Assembly: GCF_026210795.1 (NCBI RefSeq)
Contig: NC_089449.1
Span: 558,001-622,000 of the forward strand
Length of the DNA stretch: 64,000 nt
Source of the DNA: Rhizophagus irregularis
Lineage: Eukaryota; Glomeromycota; Glomeromycetes; Glomerales; Glomeraceae
Direction: 5' to 3'
The notes under the pieces are model-generated. The model was not told the DNA's origin, searched no databases, and saw nothing but the letters and a program-made list of their open reading frames with translations. This document shows positions 56,930 to 64,000 of this stretch, in pieces. Both the position numbers and the translations under genes were made by a program. Numbering within the stretch: position 1 is the first letter of the stretch; every line of letters begins with the position of its first letter.

Positions 56930-57358
56930 AAAAAACCCCAATTTTACCTTTTGCCTTATGTCGAGTTAATATAGACCCTAAAAGAAGGGTCATCAACGAC
57001 GGAGAAGGGCAAAACCTCGTATTAGCCACTGAACAAGGTATTTATCAACTTCTTTTTGTTCCGTTTACTAAGAGGGTTATTGCACTTTTTTTCACTCATT
57101 TCTGACAGGTGCAATTGAAGATGCTTTTGTAAGGTTGAAGTTAATTTGTATTTTTTGGAACATTCTTTACATACATTATAGCCTTGTGCGTAAAACTGGA
57201 TCCTTGTCAAAATATATCCATACGCTACTACTGCTTCCTGAAAAAGCCGTTAGCTCCTGAAACCTGACATCTCCATTGTCTTCTTCAAGTTGATTTGGAT
57301 CAAATTCTTCACTGCTTAACGTATTTTCGGATAAGGCTCCTTCTGCGTGTTCCTCCAT
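56930..57358 (-). pseudogene. BED zinc-finger / hAT transposase N-terminus, broken
   Basis: From ATG 57358 the frame reads MEEHAEGALSENTLSSEEFD and on to SSSSVWIYFDKDPV, the start of a BED finger (aromatic, then phenylalanine). A frameshift near 57190 leads to YNVCKECSKKYKLTSTLQKH, LQLHLSE with the CxxC and HxxxH ligands. After another shift the reading is LVQWLI, then EVLPFSVVDDPSFRVYINST, matching the '(W)..(PFSVVEDPSF)' block that follows BED fingers in hAT transposases. The rest is absent. Confidence 0.75.
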
Positions 57359-57910
57359 TTCAATAGAAAAGAAGTGAATTTTTTGAATTTTTCTTGATTA
57401 CTGTATCGATATTTAATATTTTTTCGCATTCTCATTATTTCTACTTTAGGCAGATTATCATACTACTATTATGACGTTTGAGATAACAATTATTTAAGTT
57501 TTCATGTGGAAATTCAACTGTTTATTATTTATATAGAAAGATTGACAATTTGGAATATGTCAGAACACAAATATATCACAAATTTATTATAGCAATGAAT
57601 TCTATTTTAGGCAGATTGTCATATCTGTTACAAATTATATAGTTAAACGGTAGATTTGATAATCATGATATATTGACAAGTATTAATTTAGTATACAAAT
57701 TTTATTGTTATAAGACGAACAGAACCGGTTTCAACCCTACTTTCAGAGTCGACTCTTCATGGAACCGTTCGTTCCGTTCGCGCTGCTCGGTTCGGCTCAA
57801 AAATAGTTCTGGTTTTCGGCTCCAAAGTCGTCTCGAGTCGTTTCATTTCCATCCCTAACTGTACATCATAATAGGACATAATGTCTTCGCAAAACTACGA
57901 TCAGAAGGAA

Positions 57911-58566
57911 TAGGGATTGGAATCGATTCAATCGAAAATCGAAACCCGAGAATCGATTTAAGAATCGATTAATCGTTTCTCAGTAATTTTACAAAAAAAA
58001 AAAATATTTTATAAACATTTTCGTGATGCAACGCTTTCGATGATCCCGGCGGCACAAAATTTTAGGTGGATTTTAACTAAAATACTAAAATAATCTTTAT
58101 TGTAAAATTTGATTTTTGATTAAAAAGTAAAATGATTTTATTTTTGCACTGAATAAAAACCCTGAAAATTTATTAGCTAAAGTAATTATTATATAAAAAG
58201 TCAAATTTGTTGCAGTAGACATTTTTGGCCCGCATTATAGAATTATATTTAATTCTGGCTAAAAGATGACACAGGCCCCTGAACTCGAAATTATCAATCA
58301 ATAAAAAAATTTTTTTTTAATTAATTAAACATTAGCCACAATTAACTTGATTGGATAATGTTTGACTAAATTCTCAATTGTCTAATTGTCCAATATCCAA
58401 TTATTATTGGTCAAAAAGCCATCACAATTGTTGAATTTTTTCGATTTTTTTTTTGTTAATTCTGAGATTTTTTTCGATTTATTGGGATTCGATTTTTAGA
58501 TTCGATTAATCGATTCTATTAGATACGATTCGATTTTCGATTAAATCGATTTTAGTCGAATCCCTA
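57911..58566. mobile_element. TAGGGATT-family element, 656 bp
   Basis: The ends tagggattggaatcgattca and gattttagtcgaatcccta are inverted repeats. The 8-bp duplication is agaaggaa (57903-57910) versus agaaggag (58567-58574), one mismatch. The interior differs from the 205-bp copy, so this may be a longer relative sharing the same termini. Confidence 0.85.
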
Positions 58567-58582
58567 AGAAGGAGTCTATATA

Positions 58583-59436
58583 CAGCAGTCAGAACTCGAT
58601 ATAACGAATCCTCCGGTTCAATGAAAAAATATCGCAAAATTTATAAGTTTGATATAACGATTTTATATGTACTGTACATATACTGTATAAAGATGAAATC
58701 TTAAAAAATCGCTTTATTGACTGTACGCAACCATTTTTATTAATTCTTTAGTTAATAGTTTCATAAATCGTGGAAGACAACTTTTCTTTCTGAAATAAAA
58801 CTTTTTGTAATATTTTTTTGGATCCTTTTTTCTGTAAGAATTATTTTCATTTTCCGTGAATGGATCCGTGAAAGGCTCATTTTTACGGAGTTTTTACAGA
58901 AATAACGGATAAAATTTTTTATAGGGAGGACGCCTGCTAAGTGTTCCTTCTTTTCTAGCTCTGGTCCTTAGATGTCTTGGGAAAGTATGTATATATTTGG
59001 AATTTTTCCTTGATTATTTAATCCGATTCTGTATCTTTCATTCTTAGTCAATTTAACTTGCTTACTACTAACGCATTTGCAGCATGATTAGCATGATTAG
59101 AACTATTACCAGAAGCAAATGATCCAATATAATTTGAAAACATCAGCCAAAAAAATTTAAATCATCTTCACTTTTACTTCCAATAAATTTTTCTGGGTTG
59201 AAAATTAACGCGCTCTTTTTCGTATATGATGATTAAAAACTAGTTTATTAAAGTTCTTCCATAGTAATGGATTTTTATCTTAATAACAGATATCTAAAGT
59301 ACAATTTAATTTGTATATAGTGAATCTATCACTATATGATATAAATTGGTATAAGTGGTTAGTCAGAGGAAAAAGGTTGTTATAATACAAAATTGGTTGT
59401 CCTGGTTCCTGAATCGTTATATTCAAATTCTGACTG
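58583..59436. mobile_element. Tc1/mariner-like remnant
   Basis: The left end cagcagtcagaactcgatat, then aacgaatcctccggttc, is matched inverted by the right end ggttcctgaatcgttatatt, then caaattctgactg. TA dinucleotides flank both sides (58581-58582, 59437-59438). 'cagtcagaa..tataacga' ends are typical of these elements in fungi. No transposase frame is left. Confidence 0.65.
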
Positions 59437-59439
59437 TAT

Positions 59440-60780
59440 GGAACGTACTTATACACAAAATCACGAGGTAAAATGATGAGTCAATAAAATGGAATAAGGC
59501 ATAGTAATTGCTATCAAATTGTTATTAGATTTAATGAAAATTAAAATGTCACAGAAAATTTATTTTGTAAATATTAATGATAAATTTTATTTAATTATAA
59601 AATTTTTTTTAAAAAGTAAGTTCTAAAACAAAGGCTAAATATTACTAAGTGTAAATAATTAAAACAAATAATATGAGTTTCATGATCTAATTTTCTTTAA
59701 TTTTTTCTTTCTTGAACGTGAATTGTTTTTTTTTTAAAAAAAAAAGTATTGATAAGAATTTCTTCGAGCTAATAAAATTATAGAGACAAGGAAAGTTTAC
59801 TATTAGCTCTACACATTTTTTCAGGGCCGGAATTACTATATATAATACAAAAAAAGGCAATAAATTCTAGCTGGCGTTATCTATAAAAGGAAAGACCTAC
59901 ACGATAGTTTTATGTATGAGCTTACGCTGTTACGCATCATGTTGGGGTGCGCTGTAAACTAATTAAATCAAAACTATGTATGGTCTTATATAAATTTTAT
60001 TAATAAAGATTTTTATTGATCATAAATTAATATGATATCAAATTCGGGAATTTTCTTTGTTTTTTACTAGAAAAATCCCCAAGTTTTTAAAATTCGATAA
60101 CTTTTGCATTTAATTAGGATTCAATAAATATAAAAAATTTAAAGAATACTCAATAACTTAAAGAATAACATAATATCTCGCTTTTTCGAAAAAATACTAA
60201 AGAAAAAAATTTTATCTTATGGAAATATATTCAAGAGTAAATACTTATTATTGTCGAAACTTAAATAATTCTTTATTGGAAAAGCTTTCTATTACATGAA
60301 AGATGTAATTGTTTGGGATACTTTTGCTGAATTTTGAAAAAAAAAATAGTGAAAAGAATTCAGAGTTATGAAGGTGGGGAATTACATCAATTTTAATAGG
60401 AAACTTCTTAGAAAAATTCAATATGACGAATTGACGATCACGAGAAAAAAATATTCAATAGTAAATTTTACTATATAACCAGATATAGTTTTGTTAAACT
60501 ATGCTGACAGCGCACCCCGGCATCATGTGTACTATCTGATATTAACGTACGCACTACGCACTGGTCGGGAGTTAAGTTTAACGCTATCACGTGCACTAAC
60601 TCCTAAACTCTGGTAGGATGTTCGTAATGTATAGCTCAAGATCCTCTTTAAGGCAGTCGCATGTGACTCATGTGACTTGAACATATTTATACTCATTTAA
60701 TTGCGCCGGAGTTATATGCTAGTTTTTTAGCCTTTTTTTAACTGAAATACAAATAAAAAATTTTGTAAAGAAATTTCGTC
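59440..60780. other. Intergenic, no gene supported
   Basis: AT-rich spacer without coding signal. A gcatgtgactcatgtgact direct repeat lies at about 60659-60677, upstream of the next gene fragment. Confidence 0.45.
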
Positions 60781-61062
60781 ATGAATGCCCACGCTTTTGT
60801 TGATAGAACAGTGATACTAGCTGATGATAATATCTACGACGATATACATAAAAAATGTGAATTCGTAAAACAAAAGATTAATGCCGATAATTCTCTTACA
60901 AAAAAAGCAAAAGCTGAAGCAATAAAAATTTTAAATGAAACTTATGATCGAGATAAAGTTAATATTAATTCAGGAATAAAAAGAATCTGTGAAAGTTGTA
61001 AACAAGAATGTTTTGCTACATTTTATTGTGAATATTGTGTTCGAAACCATTTACATCACTAA
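60781..61062 (+). pseudogene. N-terminal leader of a fungal kinase-type gene, truncated
   Basis: The 93-residue frame reads IYDDIHKKCEFVKQKINADN, SLTKKAKAEAIKILNETYDR, then KRICESCKQECFATFYCEYC. From memory, this leader with its C.SC..EC....YCEYC finger precedes the protein-kinase domain in a hugely expanded family of these fungi, where CEYCVRN is followed by a long 'NWTSGN..ID..IQ' segment. Here the frame stops after VRNHLHH, and I see no kinase motifs downstream, so it appears to be a 5' fragment. A very small stand-alone gene cannot be ruled out. Its ATG lies after a promoter-like AT-rich stretch. Confidence 0.5.
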
Positions 61063-61289
61063 ATTATCAGGAAGTCCAGTAACTATCCCTGATCAAAATC
61101 GTAAATTTTACGTTAGGATTTTTACGTAAAATTAACGAAAAATGTGTCCAATAACTGTTAATGGACAATTAACTCATTGGTATAATCATCATATTTACGG
61201 ACAGTAATCAGGCAGTACTGTCTTATAACCGAAATTTAAAGATCGTCCAAACTGGATACTAGTAATAAACTACATTTTATTAGTATTAA

Positions 61290-61740
61290 CTTAATGATCA
61301 GTTTTAGGTGGCTCTTTCGGGCCTTGGAATTAGGACTTAGGATTTCGGTAAGTGAAAATGGTTTTAAATTTAACAAAACAGCACTAACAATCCGTTCTTT
61401 TCTTCGTAAGTGTCCGGTTTAAATTACATAAAATTAGTTTTTTAATCACCTAGTAAAAAATCTCTGATGAATCATGAATGTCTGCCCCCCTTTTTGTTCT
61501 ATATATCAAAAGCGTGACTTTTTGTGGTCAATGAATGTACTTTGCGCCTGAAATGAAGTGCTGATTATTAAGGCCAGTCTTTTTTATGTTTATTTATTTA
61601 TTTTAACGAACTGTGTCTAACAATTCGATTTTCTTTTTTTAGACATTCTTTCGGACACGCGATTTCGGCAAGTAAAGGTTATTATTTGTTTTTTATTTAA
61701 CGAACAATACTAACAGTTCGCTTTCCTTTTTTTAGATGAT
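61290..61740 (+). repeat. Two or three micro-exon-like units
   Basis: Blocks between AG and GTAAG signals appear on the plus strand: a block starting gtggctctttcgggccttgg and ending at gtaagtgaaaatgg (~61308-61348), and a block starting acattctttcggacacgcga and ending at gtaaaggttatt (~61643-61671). The DNA between them carries aacgaacaatactaacagtt-type sequence before a T-rich tract and TAG. The layout is that of the arrays at 31-34 and 42-43 kb, in short form. Confidence 0.4.
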
Positions 61741-62732
61741 GGTTATTTAACATTTATAAGTAAATGACGCAAGATATACATTATCAAAAGAATATACTAA
61801 TAAAACAAACTATTTCGCAGAAGATACGAAGATAGAAGTAACTCTCCATTTCCATTCCTGTATACCAACTTATTTAACAGAAAGTGAATCACAGCCCTGA
61901 GCGGTTGAACTCCACAAAGGTGAAAGTACAGGAAAAGATATTAATAAAACCAATTATTCAATAATATATATATATAATTAAAAAAAATGGTGTTTGTGTG
62001 ACTGTATTCTTTATAGTTAAGACCCGCTTGATCGGAAGTCACCGACCAGCAGTAAATTACGACAATCGTTATGAAAATATCCTTCTATATAAAGTTTTAT
62101 TAACATGTCTTTTGTGTAATAAGTAAAGTTTATCATCGAATTGAATTGCATTTACTGATTTTACTCTAAAAATTTCATGAACTTCTGAAAAAAATTGATT
62201 GCTATATTTTATTAAAATATAAGTGTGTTATTATTACTCTCTTACTTGATGGGCAAGTATCATCCCCGGCGCAACGTGACGGGTTACGCCTAGTTCCATA
62301 AAAAAATAATGGCTAAAAAATTTTGATGTATTAAGCTGATCATAGAAATCCCATAAGAATTTCAGAATTCGGTCAAAGAGTTTCTTAATAACTTTATTTA
62401 TTATATAATTTTTTTTCCATAAATAGATTAGACGGAAGACTGGATAAAGGGGGGAAGAATTCTTATAAAATTTTGACGTATTTTTGATAGATATCTAGCA
62501 CATTCTAAATCTATATTCTAGTTTATAACATAATAACATAAATACATACTATCATATGTTTGGTATATTTGACAGCAGGATTTCTGTAAATGTAACTTAA
62601 ATTTGGCATAAAAAAGCGAAAATCTTAACTATAAAAAAATTGGTATGGTTACGTGTATGTGCATAACATTACAGGAGACTGACATATAACGATTTAATGT
62701 ATCTTTTTTACGCAGCACCCAAGACGATATCA
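61741..62732. other. Intergenic, no gene supported
   Basis: AT-rich, nothing recognised. Confidence 0.45.
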
Positions 62733-63760
62733 CTATGCAACTCTGTATCTTTACCAACACAACAAGAATTGAGTGCAGTAATAATTGTAAATAACGCTAC
62801 AGCAGGCATTACTATTTACTAACAGATTTGCAGTCCTTACTTGACATACGATACGAATCAAATGTGATTAATAAGGATAATTTCTTGGACAAATAAATGG
62901 AATATTTCCCATTTCATTTCTTGTAAAAATAGTATATAAAACTAAAAAAAGTTAATAAACTGTCTTATTGCTCTTAATTAAAAAAAAGAAAACTCACTCA
63001 TGATTGCTAAGAAAATTAGAGGTACACTATTATTAAATTCAAATAGGTTAATTATATCTATCGCTTTTTAGATAAAAAAAAAATTTTTAAAAAATTTTAT
63101 ATATATTACCTAACTCTAATAATTCTATAAGGATAATTATTAATATCATTACTTCTAGTGAAATGGTGACGGTAAAAACTACTCACTACGAAAAATTAGT
63201 AAAAATTTCAAATATTTAAGAAAGTATTAAGAAGTATTTTATTTAAATTTATAACTTACTGTTCAAGACGAGTGCGGTTAGATACCTATATTAAAAGATC
63301 GATAACAGATAACTTTAATAACTAAATCTTATAAATTATCAAATACATATGATATCTTTTATTACTTACACATAATCTATAGGATGTAGTTTTAATCCGC
63401 TATCTGTCTGGCAACCTCTAGTTTTTTTGAAAAAAAAAAACAATAATGATATAAATAATTTTATCGGCAGACCGATCAAATGAAAAAAAACTTTGGTGCT
63501 GAAATGCTGAAATGAACATGAACATTGAATCAATAAATAATTCTAACCTAGTGAGAAAGATACTAGCCCAGCAAGGCAGTGTTGTCAAATGACACTGAAA
63601 TGACATTGAAATGACATCAAATGATATTAAATGACATCAATTTTACTATGAAAAAGTATGAGAAATGATAAATGTCATTTGAAAAATGGGCAAATGACAT
63701 GGCAATTTAACAACACTGCAGCAAGGGACAAGGTAGGAAAAATGATCGTCATTATTGTAA
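62733..63760 (-). pseudogene. Dead copy of the tetraspan gene
   Basis: All six exons of the gene at 49824-50737 can be followed on the minus strand with conserved splice sites: exon 1 end 63549 (gggctagtatctttctcact, AG|gttag), exon 2 63417..63370, exon 3 63285..63260, exon 4 63185..63110, exon 5 63026..62998, exon 6 62941..~62733. Exon 2 has lost 19 nt, which shifts the frame. Exon 6 has a stop in place of the Thr after NYPY. Exon 1 is split by the element 63577-63718. Intron sequences are also recognisably related (gtaagtaataaaagat), so this is a DNA-level duplication and not a retrocopy. Confidence 0.85.
63577..63718. mobile_element. hAT-type MITE, 142 bp
   Basis: The ends cagtgttgtcaaatgac and the inverted aatttaacaacactg are flanked by a perfect 8-bp duplication cagcaagg (63569-63576 and 63719-63726). 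CAGTG-type ends with an 8-bp duplication are typical of hAT elements. The interior consists of repeated aatgacat(t/c) units in both orientations. It interrupts exon 1 of the dead tetraspan copy. Confidence 0.93.
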
Positions 63761-64000
63761 TTATCGTGTTTGTTTGTATAGATCAGGCGTGTCTATACAT
63801 GTAATCCCAATCCCCTTTATAGCAAATTCGACTTTTTTTTTGGTTATTTAGATAGTTTCTTACACGAATCCAATATTAATTTGATAGTTCCAGATTATTA
63901 ATTTAAATGAGTGTGATACTATATGAAGTTTTATGGAAATTTGACAAAAAAGAAGAGATCAAAGTAAGTTATACCTCATATGACTCAAAAGAAAAAGAAT

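Noticed and set aside
56884-57105. Plus-strand frame of 73 residues
   Set aside because: It lies opposite the minus-strand BED/hAT remnant, whose motifs explain the same DNA better.

Overview
The window is very AT-rich eukaryotic DNA. It has short introns with GT..AG ends (often GTAAG or GTATG), long homopolymer runs, sparse genes and dense transposon debris. The recognisable families (BTB/BACK proteins, MYND and RING proteins, a truncated kinase leader, CGGBP1-like hAT transposases, and large transposase-like proteins with 'GLYRKEDVTPYMH' or 'SDNGAHYHN' motifs) are ones I associate with arbuscular mycorrhizal fungi (Glomeromycotina, Rhizophagus-like). That assignment is from memory of the families, not from a search.

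Layout. 1-4.9 kb holds two BTB/BACK paralogs on the minus strand. 9.3-12.2 kb holds a 962-residue secreted-N-terminus seven-TM protein with a polyasparagine insert. 12.6-13.5 kb is a short inverted-repeat element carrying a small zinc-type ORF. 14.5-15.6 kb is a MYND gene. 16.1-17.6 kb is a dead hAT transposase followed by a 741-bp element with a perfect 9-bp target duplication. 17.8-20.5 kb is an 11-exon gene (575 residues), and 21.3-22.1 kb is a two-exon coiled-coil/RING gene. From 22.5 to 46.5 kb the DNA is almost all nested transposons. A hAT transposase appears cut in two (5' half near 26.4-27.5 kb, 3' half near 45.9-46.5 kb), with about 18 kb of later insertions between the halves. These include a 10.4-kb element with long inverted termini, a 3.7-kb element holding about 21 micro-exon-like units, and a 1.7-kb element holding about 10 such units of different sequence. 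48.4-54.6 kb has a possible small gene, a six-exon tetraspan gene, a decayed gene and a three-exon acidic protein gene. 55.5-63.7 kb returns to remnants: a micro-exon-like tract, a BED/hAT fragment, two inverted-repeat elements, a truncated kinase leader, and a dead copy of the tetraspan gene broken by a 142-bp hAT-type element.

What stands out. Two unrelated inverted-terminus elements each carry a tandem array of ~110-120 bp units. Each unit has an AG acceptor, a ~40-42 nt exon-like block and a GTAA donor. In the larger array the intron-like part also contains a perfect palindrome that embeds the fungal branch-point word CTAAC, and at least six of the blocks are 42 nt and open in one frame, giving a 14-residue repeat. 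This could be an introner-like or micro-exon-gene-like system riding on transposons. I consider it the best candidate here for something undescribed. Many element boundaries in the window are fixed by exact target-site duplications, listed in the entries.
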